The notes beneath the pieces are model-generated. The model was not told where the DNA came from, searched no databases, and worked only from the letters and a program-made list of their open reading frames with translations. 64,000 bases of DNA from NCBI RefSeq assembly GCF_035594125.1, contig NC_087193.1:569501-633500 (forward strand), in the 5' to 3' direction. The DNA comes from Scylla paramamosain. Its lineage: Eukaryota; Arthropoda; Malacostraca; Decapoda; Portunidae. Of this stretch, positions 1 to 9,987 are shown piece after piece; the first letter of the stretch is position 1; the number at the start of each line of letters is the position of its first letter. The position numbers were made by a program, and so were the translations under genes.

Positions 1-745
1 ATGTTTAGCATAGTATTTCAGAAGCTTTAATTATTTGTTGTAATGCGTTGTTTCATGTAAGGAATATCTAACACACACATTCATATCAGATATATTTTCC
101 TGTAATTCTGCGACACTGTGGCTAGAAGGAGTAAGATAGAATATTTAGCATACTATTTAGAAAGCTTTATGTATTTTTGTAGCATTTATTTACCCCGCTG
201 ACTGGAGCACTTGCATTCTTCTATCACGTGTGCTTTCCCTTTGTAATTGGGGCACGCCGGGTCTTGAAGGTACAGTGTTATACTATTTGGTGTAATAAAT
301 AGATGTCTGGACCACTTGGCGTTGTTATATCACGTGTGATTTCAAATGTAATTCCTCTACACTAGGTATTGAGGAGCACGTTATGCTGTTTGGTATAATA
401 GTTAGGTGTGATGTTCAGTGTAATATGTACCACCCTGTGTTTTGTGTTGCATGTATTTTTTTTTTTTTTTTCCTTTTCCCTATCTGAGTAATGGCTAGAG
501 AACTTGCATTCTTGTGTCATTTGCGCGTTTCTCTAGTAATTCTGTGTCTTGAGGTAATAGTGTACGCTATGCTGTGGTGTAATACTCGTATATAGAAGAT
601 GCCTAGAAGACTTGCATTCTTTTATGACGTTTTCTACCTTGTAATTCTTCCACACTGGCTTTGAAGGAATGTTGTTGTACTGTATAATATTCTGTAGAGT
701 ATCCAGATGAAATATATTCCTATATATTTTTTTTTTCCTGCAACA
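1..745. repeat. Degenerate tandem repeat, period about 105-140 bp
   Basis: Recurring blocks are visible: a 'gtaattc' core followed by a 'cacact' or 'tcttgaagg' block recurs near 102, 242, 347, 535 and 640, and 'cttgcattctt' recurs near 211, 503 and 612. A second pair, 'tttagcatagtattt' near 4 and 'tttagcatactattt' near 143, is about 140 bp apart. The copies are strongly diverged. No open frame follows the repeat, so it looks like an old satellite or minisatellite that continues off the left edge. Confidence 0.55.
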
Positions 746-925
746 CTGGTTTGGAAATCTTCTTTCAACGCGGCAAACATTTTTCCACTTTTTGTGCCCT
801 TGGCTGTCCTCCTCCACCCACAACACAATACAGGTTACGATATTCAGTATCATATTGAGATTTCTTGTTTCTCTCGTGTATGATATTGCAATATGGGATT
901 CTCCTATTTTTTTTATCACCTGTAT

Positions 926-946
926 TAGTAGTAGTAGTAGTAGTAA

Positions 947-987
<41 letters not shown>

Positions 988-1029
988 ATAGTAGTAGTAG
1001 TAGTAGTAGTAATAGTAGTAGTAGTAGTG

Positions 1030-1089
<60 letters not shown>

Positions 1090-1113
1090 TCAGTAGTGGT
1101 AGTAGTAGTAGTT

Positions 1114-1179
<66 letters not shown>
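926..1179. repeat. (AGT)n microsatellite
   Basis: About 250 bp of near-pure AGT triplets with a few AAT, GGT and ATC variants. It produces serine, valine and leucine homopolymer frames on both strands that are not genes. A related (AGT)n tract with a poly(A) run lies 480 bp downstream. Confidence 0.95.
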
Positions 1180-1525
1180 ATGGTACTACCAGGAGAAGAT
1201 CCGAGCGTATGGGGAGAGAATCCAACACGTTGACCAGGGCAGCTTCACACCTCTGGTCTTCACCACATCTGGCGGGATGGGCTCCAAGGCTCAGTGCTTC
1301 TACTCAAGACTAGCCGACCTAATGGCAGAAAAGAAGCACCAGCCAAGGAGCCATGTCGTCGCATGGATGAGGTGCCGTCTCTCATTCTCCCTCCTCAGAT
1401 CTGCCCTCCTGTGTCTCAGGGGGACAAGGCATTCCACTCCCATAACTGCAGACTTAGGAGGCCTCGACTGCGAGGCTACAGTGGTGGAGAGTGGCATAAG
1501 AGTAGATAGAGTAGAGGTAGAATGA
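1173..1525 (+). mobile_element. C-terminal fragment of a retroelement-type ORF
   Basis: An open frame follows an in-frame TAA at the end of the AGT tract and runs to the stop at 1525. It contains GSFTPLVFTTSGGMG followed by LADLMAEKKH and WMRCRLSFSLLRSALLCLRG. I associate this pattern with the C-terminal tail of reverse-transcriptase-bearing ORFs in invertebrate and fish genomes, from memory and without a search. No catalytic domain is present, so this is a 5'-truncated copy whose start is replaced by the microsatellite. Downstream, 1526-1660 looks like a matching 3' untranslated tail that ends in the next AGT tract. The element clade is uncertain. Confidence 0.5.
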
Positions 1526-1661
1526 ATTTATAGTTAACAACTAATGTTTATATTATAGAGTATTAGATATGGTTGGATGCCACAGTCATTAGCGGGAGCT
1601 GGGGCTAATGACCTCCAAGTAATGGAGCCCCTAATTGACACATCAATAAACATGGGGTGGA

Positions 1662-1717
1662 GGTAGTAGTAGTAAAAAAAAAAAAAAAAAGTAGTAATGG
1701 TAGTAGTAGTGTAGTAA

Positions 1718-1751
<34 letters not shown>

Positions 1752-1758
1752 AGTAGTC
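1662..1758. repeat. (AGT)n tract with poly(A) run
   Basis: Imperfect AGT triplets interrupted by about 17 adenines. It lies at the 3' end of the retroelement fragment and may have grown from that element's tail. Confidence 0.85.
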
Positions 1759-2212
1759 CTCCAGTGGCACTGTACAACTATTTTCGAGGCTGAAATAATC
1801 ATGTACACGTCAAAGTAGAAGACCTACATATACATATTTTTAAAAGAAACCTGTGAGGATAAAATAGTAAAGAGAAAGTTATTCTTTTCGTATTTCTAAT
1901 GGTTGACAGTCAATGTATACTTGTTATTTTTAACGTAGAGACTTTGCTATGCAATGTGGCTGTAAGAAGCGGCACTCATACCGTAGTATTGCTCTATATT
2001 CAGAATAATTATTTTCCATAACACGTAAAAGGTGAAAAAATCCTGGAATTATTTTAGATGTTTTTACTTCCGTTTTCCTAATGTGTTTGTCTCCCCTTTT
2101 CTTTTTTTTTTTCGACGTGCCCAGCGCAACTCCACCCACCGCACCGTATGGCTGTGAAGTATGGCGTTATTTTTATTACTTTTTATTAGGACATGACAGC
2201 TTTGCGCCATAG
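1759..2212. other. AT-rich interval, nothing recognised
   Basis: No convincing coding, RNA or repeat structure was seen on either strand. It ends at the terminal repeat of the next element. Confidence 0.5.
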
Positions 2213-3035
2213 CAGTGGCGGCTCGTCAATAGGGACTGCGAGACTGCAGCCCCTTCAGTGGATTTCTAGGATTCACGAAAATGATGTTAATTTATTTATG
2301 TTTGACTATCATTCACATGAAAACACCAATTATCATATGTTTATATAAAAAAAAATACTGCAAAACAATGAGGAAGTACAAAAATGATTTACTATTTAAT
2401 GATACGAAAGCGGGGAGAAATGGGGGGAGGCTTCCCGGGCGGAATGGCGAGTGTGGACTGCGTCCAGTGCAGTCTTGTCTCGGCCGTTGTTGTGGCTAGG
2501 TGAGTGTTCTTGGGTCGGTCTTATTTTCGATCGTGTTTTTCAATTTGTCAGGGATGATTTTAAAATATTATTGATCAATGATGGCTTGTGCTCAATCTTG
2601 ATTATCATAGATGGTGTAAAATCACAGAAACATCGTATAAAATAGTATTTTTTCTTTTCCCAGGTAGGCCTAGCAGTATTTTGCAAAATGGCACAAGAAG
2701 CAAAGACTGTTTCTGCAGTGAAAGAACTTGCACTTGCCATGATTTCAATAGAGAAGATTTCTATGAATAATATGCCAGGTTTAAATGAAAAAGTTATTGA
2801 TCTGTTTGCACAAAACAGGAACAGGAGAATGGACTTCCTTTTCAAAAAGCCTAAGCCAGCACTAAGGAAGTCAAGCATTTACTGTTAGGATAAGACCTAA
2901 AGAATTAGATAATTATCTATCTTTATAATCTATCAACCAATGGTATGTTAAACAATAACAATAAAAGCATTTAAGATTTTATTTGTCTGAATGTGAGACA
3001 GCCCCCCCATCAGTAACAGTCACGAGCCGCCACTG
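2213..3035 (+). mobile_element. Non-autonomous hAT-type transposon with 14-bp terminal inverted repeats
   Basis: The left end reads CAGTGGCGGCTCGT and the right end is its exact reverse complement, ACGAGCCGCCACTG. CAGTGG-type ends are usual for hAT elements. The 823-bp interior keeps only the last coding part of a transposase (2688-2888) and lacks the catalytic core. The 8-bp flanks (CGCCATAG and CAGGGGAA) do not match, so the target duplication is lost or one boundary is rearranged. Confidence 0.75.
2688..2888 (+). pseudogene. Relic C-terminal segment of a hAT/ZMYM1-like transposase
   Basis: A 66-residue frame containing AMISIEKISMNNMPG, KVIDLFAQNRNRRMDF and a final FKKPKP. The 'S-I-E-K ... 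V-I-D-x-F-A ... R-R-M-D-F' pattern is the end of hAT transposases that are often annotated as zinc finger MYM-type proteins. The upstream sequence 'tttcccag' at 2657-2664 could be a splice acceptor, so this may be the final transposase exon. The RNase H-like catalytic domain and the BED finger are absent, so it cannot encode an active enzyme. The family call is from motif memory and is fairly secure. Confidence 0.6.
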
Positions 3036-3261
3036 CAGGGGAAGGGAGCAGGAAGCGAGGTAGCTACTAAGGCCGCCACACCTTGGACGCGGAAGCTCGT
3101 GAGTTGTAAAATCTGGCGCCAATGTAAAGCTTTAACGTGGATCCGCTGACGGCGAGGCGGCTGTGGACCGTCAGGTTTTTAAGGCTTTGCTAGTGACGAT
3201 CCGCCTCACTTTGTGTTGCCTTCCACTAAATCCAGACGCAACACTTGGTGACAAGGAAGCT

Positions 3262-3380
3262 TCTATCTGATCGCCAGTAGGGATTCCGTCGAGGCCTCTC
3301 TACTGGCGATCGTATGGCTTTCCTTACTGAATCTTGGTTATCCTTTTAAGAGATTTTGGTGAAACGTTCATCGTTGCCTA
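3262..3380 (+). mobile_element. Short fragment of the jockey-like LINE reverse transcriptase
   Basis: Translates to a broken version of the [20 protein letters not shown] stretch that is intact in the copies at 33-37 kb. Both ends stop abruptly. It is about 120 bp, too short to code. Confidence 0.75.
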
Positions 3381-3387
3381 CGTAGAC

Positions 3388-3448
3388 CAGTGATTCTCAA
3401 CCAGGGATAAATTTGCTCCTTGTGGGGAAAAAATTACATGACAAGGGG

Positions 3449-3450
<2 letters not shown>
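3388..3450 (+). mobile_element. Possible left end of another hAT element
   Basis: Starts CAGTGATTCTCAACC, close to the CAGTGGTTCTC end of the hAT element at 5306. No partner end was found; the sequence runs straight into the AG minisatellite. Confidence 0.35.
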
Positions 3451-3944
<494 letters not shown>

Positions 3945-3987
<43 letters not shown>

Positions 3988-4024
3988 TGTGTGTGTGTGT
4001 GTGTGTGTGCGCGCCTGCCTGCGT
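3945..4024 (+). repeat. (GT)n microsatellite
   Basis: GT repeats with one CT variant and a short GC-rich end, directly joined to the last (AG)n tract of the compound minisatellite. Confidence 0.9.
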
Positions 4025-4175
4025 GCGTGTGTTGCAAGCGCTCGCGTACTCGCGTGAGGGAGAGGGAGGAGGGAGAGGAAGGGAGAGTGTATGGAAGTAA
4101 GGGAGTAGATGTAGAAATACATCAAGCCGAGAGGGTTAATGATGGAGGAAAGGTGGAGAATCCCTTCCTTAGCCA

Positions 4176-5002
4176 TACCAGAAGCTTTTGATAAAATCTA
4201 GCACAAAGCTTTGATTCCCAGACTACCTTCCTATGGTTTTTATCTTCTCTCTGTAACTTTATCTCATGTTTCATTTCTGACCGTTCTATTGCTGCTGTGG
4301 TAGACAGTCGCTGTTCTTTTCCAAAAGTCTGTTAACAGTGGTGTTCCTCAAGGTTCTGTCTTGTTACACACTCTCTTCTTATTACTTATTAATGATCTTC
4401 TAAATCAAACTTCTTGTTCTATCCACTTTTACACTGATGATACCACCCTGCACTTTTCCACGTCTTTTCGTAGACGTCCAACCCTTCAGGAAGTAAACAG
4501 TTCACGCAGAGAACCCACAGAACGGCTGACTTTTGATCTCTCTAAAATTTCTGATTAGGGCAGAGCAAACTTAGTATTGTTCATTGCCTCAAAAACTCAA
4601 TTCCTCCATCTATCAAGTTATGAACTTGACACAACCTTCCAGATAATTATCTTCTCTTCTTCAGTGACACTCAACTGTCCTCATCTTCTACACTGAACAT
4701 CCTCGGTCTGTCCTTTACTTATAATTTAAACTGGAAACTTCACATCTCACCTCTAGCTAAAGCAGCTTCTAAGAAGTTAGGTGCTCTGAATCGTCTCCTC
4801 CAGTTTTTCTCAACTTCCCAGCTGCTAACTCTATACAGGGGCCTTATCTGTCCATGTATGTAGTATGCTTCACATGTATAGGGATTCCATTCATATCACA
4901 CTTTTAGACAAAGTGCAATCAAATGCATTTCAAAACATCAACTCCCTTCCTCTGACTGACAGTCTTCAGCCTCTTTCTCATTGCCTCAATGTTGCAACTG
5001 TT
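4176..5002 (+). mobile_element. Jockey-like LINE, C-terminal half of reverse transcriptase (copy A)
   Basis: Nucleotide order matches the copies at 33-37 kb from the 'agcttttgata' block (SKAFD region) to the region after the RT thumb. It has stop codons and frameshifts. The catalytic box reads YTDD in place of YADD. It lacks endonuclease, N-terminal RT and 3' tail. The right end breaks off into the arm of an inverted repeat near 5122. Confidence 0.85.
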
Positions 5003-5121
5003 GCTCAATTGCTGCCAACACCTTCAGGGCACTAAGGGCTTTAGCACCACAGCTTGCACGGCTCCATCAAATCCCCAACATGAACAACAACAACTGCAGA
5101 CCCCTGGCAATGTCGTGAGCA

Positions 5122-5297
5122 AAAGTGTCCGTCTGTGCGGAAGTGTACTTTGTGCTCCACACCTCGCAGGTATCTTTGTTCAAACTCGTGTATGAAAGGG
5201 TCTGTGGGGCTGATGTCCCAGCCAGAGCAAGCACGATCATCAGTTGTCATTATGAGTGTGTATAAAGCATCATCAGTAGTCTTATAATCTATTATTT
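5122..5297 (+). repeat. Left arm of a long inverted repeat (partner 7231-7418)
   Basis: Reads 'aagtgtccgtctgtg' through 'aaactcgtgtatgaaaggg' to 'ttataatctattattt'. The reverse complement of 7231-7418 follows the same order with scattered substitutions and a small insertion near 'cataccttgtggc'. The arms are about 1.9 kb apart; removing the hAT element at 5306-6896 leaves about 0.34 kb between them. Confidence 0.85.
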
Positions 5298-5655
5298 ATC
5301 TAAAACAGTGGTTCTCTAACTATTGATCTCGCGACCCAAAGTTGGGTCGCGAGATCAATTTTGATGGGTCGCAGGGACACAGAAACATTATCATGCTTTC
5401 AGTGTTTCAGTGTATTTGTTACTTAATTGAATTATTCTTCTTTAACCACAAATTACTTTTGTTATGTATGTTCATCTTCCCCCCACCTCCCTCCTCCTGG
5501 GCCCTACGTAATGGTGTCTCTGACAGGAATGACTCCTGTATCAAACGCGTATGTTGGACCTTCAGTGGGCCCATGCAGGCTCGTGTGCGGTGTCTATTTT
5601 CCACCGACTGCAGGCGAGGGAAGTTGTGCCGTTTGCAGTCATTTGTGTGAGTAGA

Positions 5656-5656
<1 letters not shown>

Positions 5657-5721
<65 letters not shown>
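5657..5721 (+). repeat. (TG)n microsatellite inside the hAT element
   Basis: About 32 TG units followed by ACTACTACT. It sits where the N-terminal half of the transposase should be and marks the internal deletion. Confidence 0.9.
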
Positions 5722-5724
<3 letters not shown>

Positions 5725-5760
5725 TATACACGACTACTACTACTACTAATTATACTACGA

Positions 5761-6522
5761 CAACTACTGGATCTTCGGGATGAGTTGGAAATATTCCTGA
5801 CTGAAAAGAAATGCGGCTTAGTGAACAAATTGATGAACAAGATGTGGCTCCTGCAAGTGGGGTATCTCAATGACATTTTTATTGCACTCAACAATCTAAA
5901 TATCAGCATGCAAGGCCGGAACCAGACAATTGCTGGAGTTGCAGAAAATCTGTCTTCTTTCAAATGCAAACTAAAACTGTGGTTAAGCAACGTGAAGCGA
6001 GGGAAATTTGCAGCTTTTCCGACTGTGGCAGAATTTCTAAAGATATGGGAGGGAACATCTTAGGATGATGCCAGAATTTTTATTGTACCACACTTGACTG
6101 AGTTGATGGCAGAGTTTGACAGACGAATTCCAGAAGAACACATTCGAACCCAGTCGTGGGTGAGAAATCCTTTCAACATAAATGTTGAAGACCTGCCAGA
6201 AAGCGTTCCAGGACTCCCAGAGCAACTTATTGAGGTTCAAAATGAAAATTTGTTGAAGGACCTCTTCAAGGAAGTATCTCTTTGTGAATTTTGGATTCAG
6301 GTAAAGAAAGAGAAGTCTATAGTAGGAATTCAGGCGGTGAAAGTGTTGTTCCCATTTGTAACAACATACCTTTGCGAGCAAGGTTTCTCGGCTCTGACTC
6401 ATATCAAAAATAAGTCGAGGAACAAGCTTAACCCCGAGCATGATATTAGATGTAGCCTTACTACAATGATTCCACAATTTGACAAACTAGTAAACAAGAA
6501 GCAGCACCTTGGATTCCATTAA
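5761..6522 (+). pseudogene. hAT transposase C-terminal half (ZBED5/SCAND3 type)
   Basis: One frame runs from QLLDLRDELEIFLTEKK through YLNDIFIALNNLNISMQGRN, is cut by an in-frame TAG at 6061-6063, then continues to the stop at 6522. The end contains VLFPFVTTYLCEQGFSAL and RNKLNPEHDIR, the conserved hAT C-terminal dimerisation region. The BED zinc finger and the first catalytic residues are missing. The product would be inactive. The reading frame is otherwise well kept, so the copy is not very old. Confidence 0.85.
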
Positions 6523-6770
6523 TTTAGTTTTGTGAATTAAAAGCAGTGCCATGGATTCTATTAATCTAGTTTTGTGGATGAAAAGCAGTGCCATGGATTC
6601 TATTAATTTAGTTTTGTGGATGAAAAGCAGTGCCATGGATTCTATTAATTTAGTTTTGTGAAAAGGAAAAAGCAGTGCCATGGATTCTATTGATTTAGTT
6701 TTGTGAAAAGGAAAAGCAGTGCCATGGATCCCACTAGTTTAGTTTTGTGAATGAAAAGCTGTACACATTA
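6495..6770 (+). repeat. 43-bp minisatellite, six copies
   Basis: Units start 'gcagtgccatggattc' or a variant at about 6499, 6543, 6585, 6628, 6672 and 6716, spaced 42-44 bp. The first copy overlaps the last codons of the hAT transposase, so the array grew from the end of the gene and its 3' untranslated part. Confidence 0.9.
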
Positions 6771-7230
6771 TTTATTTTTTTCCAAAATAAAGTGTATATA
6801 TCATTATACATTTTCTTTCTCTTTACTTTACTCGGAGTCGCGAAGGAACGAAATGTTCCAAATAGGGTCGCTCATGAAAAAGTTTGAGAACCACTGATCT
6901 ACAACCTCCGACTCGAACAGTTCCACACGATATGGACATTTCATCCCGCACTTTCACTTTTTTTTTTTTAAGGAAGAGAAGTGTAGAGAAAGGAATGACT
7001 CACGCCGTTCCAGCTAATATTTCAGTGAGAAATGTTCACTGTCAATAATTAATTTATTGGTCAAAGTATGTCGGCCTTTCACCTCCGATGCGACGATGCT
7101 GATGTGCGCTCCGAAAATCTTAATAAAATGTCGTGTTAATGATTGTGGTAACGCATATCAGTAAAATAAGGTCTCCTACAATTTTGTCTGGAAGGAAAAT
7201 ATAGACTCACCGGAGGTTTCAAACATTCGA

Positions 7231-7418
7231 AAAATAATAGATTATAAGCCTACTGATGATGTGTTATATTCACTCATAATGGCAACTGATGACCGTGGTT
7301 GCTCCGGGTAAGATGTCAGCCCCATAGACCCTTTCATACACGAGTTTGAGCAAAGATAACAAAGCGGTGTGGAGCACAAGCCACAAGGTATGTACACTTC
7401 CTCACAGACGGACACTTG
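7231..7418 (-). repeat. Right arm of the long inverted repeat (partner 5122-5297)
   Basis: Reverse complement of the left arm with scattered substitutions. It is followed at once by a short LINE-like tail. Confidence 0.85.
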
Positions 7419-7424
7419 CACACG

Positions 7425-7500
7425 ACCGCGGCCTCACTCACACAGCGGGACGCTCCAGAACACCTGCTGCTACACTGCCCTCGCCACCACTCCCACATCA
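7425..7500 (+). mobile_element. Possible LINE C-terminal 'LLLHCPRHH' relic
   Basis: After an apparent 12-base insertion the sequence reads like the Cys/His tail of a LINE ORF2 (EHLLLHCPRHHSH). It is too short for a firm call. Confidence 0.3.
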
Positions 7501-8319
7501 ATGTATGTCATGCTGACAAAGTAAAAACACTCAACTAAATATAGAAAAAAAACCCCTGAGAAATCACTACTCCGCAGAGCAAAATACCTGTACAGTACAG
7601 TACTGAATATACATGGCTGCAGTGTATTCCTGTTAACCTGGAAATGTTCTTTTTCACTGAAGTAAAAACACGTCACACTTGTGCTTAAATGGTTACTATA
7701 ATTATTGATGAGGACTAACACCAAGTCCTAAGGATAGTTATGGTATGGTATGGAAAAAATGTAATGACGTGAGAAGAAAAGTTAGGCAAATGGTGAAATG
7801 GTGAAATGGTAGATGTGAGGCAAAAGATGGGTGAGAAACATGACATGCATATAATGTGCCCTAGGTACGATGTTGAACATTCACTAAGAAAGTCAGTCAA
7901 TGATATAATGCTTCTAAGTTAGTGACTGCGTCAATAATGGCTAGGGTCTAAGGCTGGTGTGTACTAGCCTCTCTGGCAGTACAATATTATATATTCTTAT
8001 GTAATGTTAATACCACATCAAATTAAGACTACATGTTCACTACACCTGTTAACTCTTGAAGAGAACACAACACTTCGTATGATGTGTAAATCGTAGAAAA
8101 ACAAGAATGAGGAGAAAATTTTGGGGTTTGAAGGAGATTCTTGCCGGCGAGGGTCTCCAGTGTGCGTCACCACCTAGACGTTATAGAGAGCTTGACGTCA
8201 TGGCTGACTTGACATTTCACTGAACTATCCTTATGTCTCTCATCGTTGAGTACCAGTACGCCTGATATTTGCCATATGACTTTATATACAAGTCTTGCTG
8301 GTGGATGAATGAGATTATT
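7501..8319. other. Interval without recognised features
   Basis: AT-rich sequence with only short open frames. No family, RNA or clear repeat was seen on either strand. Confidence 0.5.
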
Positions 8320-8900
8320 CGGGAAAAGGTCAAGAATGTTGGAAGTATCTCCAAGACGAGACGAGTAGGTTGTTGCACCAATTGCTCTAGGTCGTGGAGG
8401 ATAGCAAAGTTAAAGGCTAGTTCACCAGGATAGTCAGTGAAGGGCGAGGAAAGCCAAAGCTGGTGGTGAACATTGAAGTCTCCAAAAATGGAGATCTCTA
8501 CAAAAGGGAGTCAGAATGTGCTCCAATTTGGAAGTTGAGTAATCAAAGAATTTCTTATAGTCAGAGGAGTTAGGTGAGAGGTATACAGCACAGATTAATT
8601 TAGTTTGAGAGTGACTCTGTAGTCGTAGCCAGATGGTGGAAAACTCGGAAGATGTTGCAGAAGTTAATGAAGAAAAAGTTGAGGGGGGTGTCAAGGCACT
8701 TAGGGTCGATACCAGAAGAGCAGTCCGACTTGGGGACATTTGTGGTCCCCTCCTCCGATGGGGATTCCGAGGCTGGTGTAGGAGTCGCCATAATAATTTT
8801 CAATTTTGTGTGAAGGATGTGTGTTATTAGGTGCATGTAGTTTTGTGTGGAGGAAGAGAGTTGTCTTTAGAGGGCAGGCTGTGACTGCCCCCTTGTGTTG
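8320..8900 (-). mobile_element. Jockey-like LINE ORF2 start and endonuclease fragment, internally deleted
   Basis: On the minus strand the ORF2 start reads MATPTPASESPSEEG (from about 8791) up to FFFINFCNI, then jumps directly to SEFSTIWLRLQSHS and VYLSPNSSDY of the endonuclease. About 90 residues present in related copies are missing between them. The frame later breaks near the GDFN-equivalent region. The same endonuclease segment occurs at 46350-47000. Confidence 0.75.
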
Positions 8901-9434
8901 TGAGACACAAAGGAAACGTTCAGTGAGGTTACAGCTGGTTTAATGATAAATTCACAGCACGCCCTGATCCAGTGCTTTAGACCTCATTTGGAAGTAATTA
9001 TCGTTTCGGCAAGTGTTCACTGTCTCCTCCTCCTCTTCTCTCTGTATTATCCTAGTTTATTTATACAGACTACAAATATTATAATATAACGGAATACGTT
9101 GTATTATCAACGATTATGGAGCAAGGAGAAACTAGTAAAGCCAGTAAAGTTTGGCGTCTAGGGTGGGTTGAGGGTGCTGGTACAGCTCTGCCACTTTTCC
9201 TAACACTTCGCCAAATACATCATGTGGTACATCTGAAAGGCAGTACAAGATAGAGAAATAATAAGTATTATTTTCATGTAAATATTATGATATCCCAGAA
9301 AACAACATTTATTATACATATGTAATTATACATCAAAAAACAAAAGTGGCATAAATATTGTATAGTGTTGGTGAGAAAATCCTGTTCTCACTATTTTTTT
9401 CAGCTGTTTTAATTAAGGTAGGCAACTATGTTTA
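8901..9434. other. Interval without recognised features
   Basis: No gene, RNA or defined repeat was seen. It may include 5' untranslated sequence of the LINE on its left. Confidence 0.4.
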
Positions 9435-9750
9435 GAATGTAATCTGAAGAAATACAAGTGGGAAACGTTTTTTTTTTTTTTTTTTTTTTTTTTTTGTTAA
9501 ATGAAGGAAAATGTTAAACTCATCGTGAAGGTCAACACACCCACAGCGCCTGACCCAGGCCCGTTCAGGTGGTGACCTAGTCCTGACATGCTACTTTAAT
9601 TAACTCACACCAGGTTTAAGGTGGGGCAGGGGAGGTTGTTCTGTAATACTTATTAGGTAATTTGAAGGAATATAAGTAGGAAATATATAATTTATTTGAC
9701 AAAATAATAATGAAAATAAAACGTTGACCTCATCGTGAGCAGCGAGACAC
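9435..9750 (+). repeat. Pair of diverged direct repeats of about 100 bp
   Basis: The block at about 9439-9535 (gtaatctgaagaaatacaag ... ctcatcgtgaagg) recurs at about 9656-9745 (gtaatttgaaggaatataag ... cctcatcgtgagc). The first copy carries a poly(T) run of about 28 bases. Confidence 0.65.
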
Positions 9751-9831
9751 GGGTGACATGAATCCCCCCCACCACGTGTCCCCGGGAGGTGACCCACCCG
9801 ATTTGTTTTATGAAAAGAGGCAGTGCAGCGC

Positions 9832-9837
9832 TTTATT
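9832..9837 (-). promoter_or_regulatory. Possible poly(A) signal AATAAA
   Basis: A canonical hexamer on the minus strand, 43 nt after the stop of the candidate exon, with a G-rich stretch further downstream. Supported only by position. Confidence 0.3.
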
Positions 9838-9879
9838 GGCTTTACTAGTTGCAGGGAGCACGTCTGGCAGCTGTCCAGG

Positions 9880-9975
9880 TCACAGGTCACTCGCTGATGA
9901 TAGAGCGAGGTCCCTCACCCTTCTGTACTGAGAAATTAATTGTTCCATTATCAGAGAGTCCTTTATGACTTGGTT
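9880..9975 (-). CDS. Candidate terminal coding exon, function unknown
   Basis: On the minus strand, just after a LINE 3' tail, an open stretch reads KDSLIMEQLISQYRRVRDLA and ends SSASDL with a TGA at 9882-9880. An AATAAA on the same strand (9837-9832) lies about 43 nt beyond the stop and a G/T-rich run follows, as expected at a gene 3' end. Upstream coding exons were not found, and the LINE insertion begins within about 15 bases of the open stretch. The protein is not recognised. The stretch could instead belong to an older repeat. Confidence 0.25.
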   Translation of the reverse strand, partial: NQVIKDSLIMEQLISQYRRVRDLALSSASDL

Positions 9976-9987
9976 AGGCGAAGGATC

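Larger units (their letters stand above)
5306..6896 (+). mobile_element. hAT transposon (ZBED5/SCAND3-like), internally deleted, 8-bp target duplication
   Basis: The left end is CAGTGGTTCTCTAAC and the right end is the complement of CAGTGGTTCTCAAAC. The flanking 8-mers ATCTAAAA (5298-5305) and ATCTACAA (6897-6904) match at 7 of 8 positions, the target duplication length expected for hAT. Subterminal 'gcgaccc' blocks occur at both ends. Only the C-terminal half of the transposase remains. It sits between the arms of an older inverted repeat. Confidence 0.9.

Noticed and set aside
2213..3035. 8-bp target duplication for the first hAT element
   Set aside because: The flanks CGCCATAG and CAGGGGAA do not match; only the terminal inverted repeats support the element.
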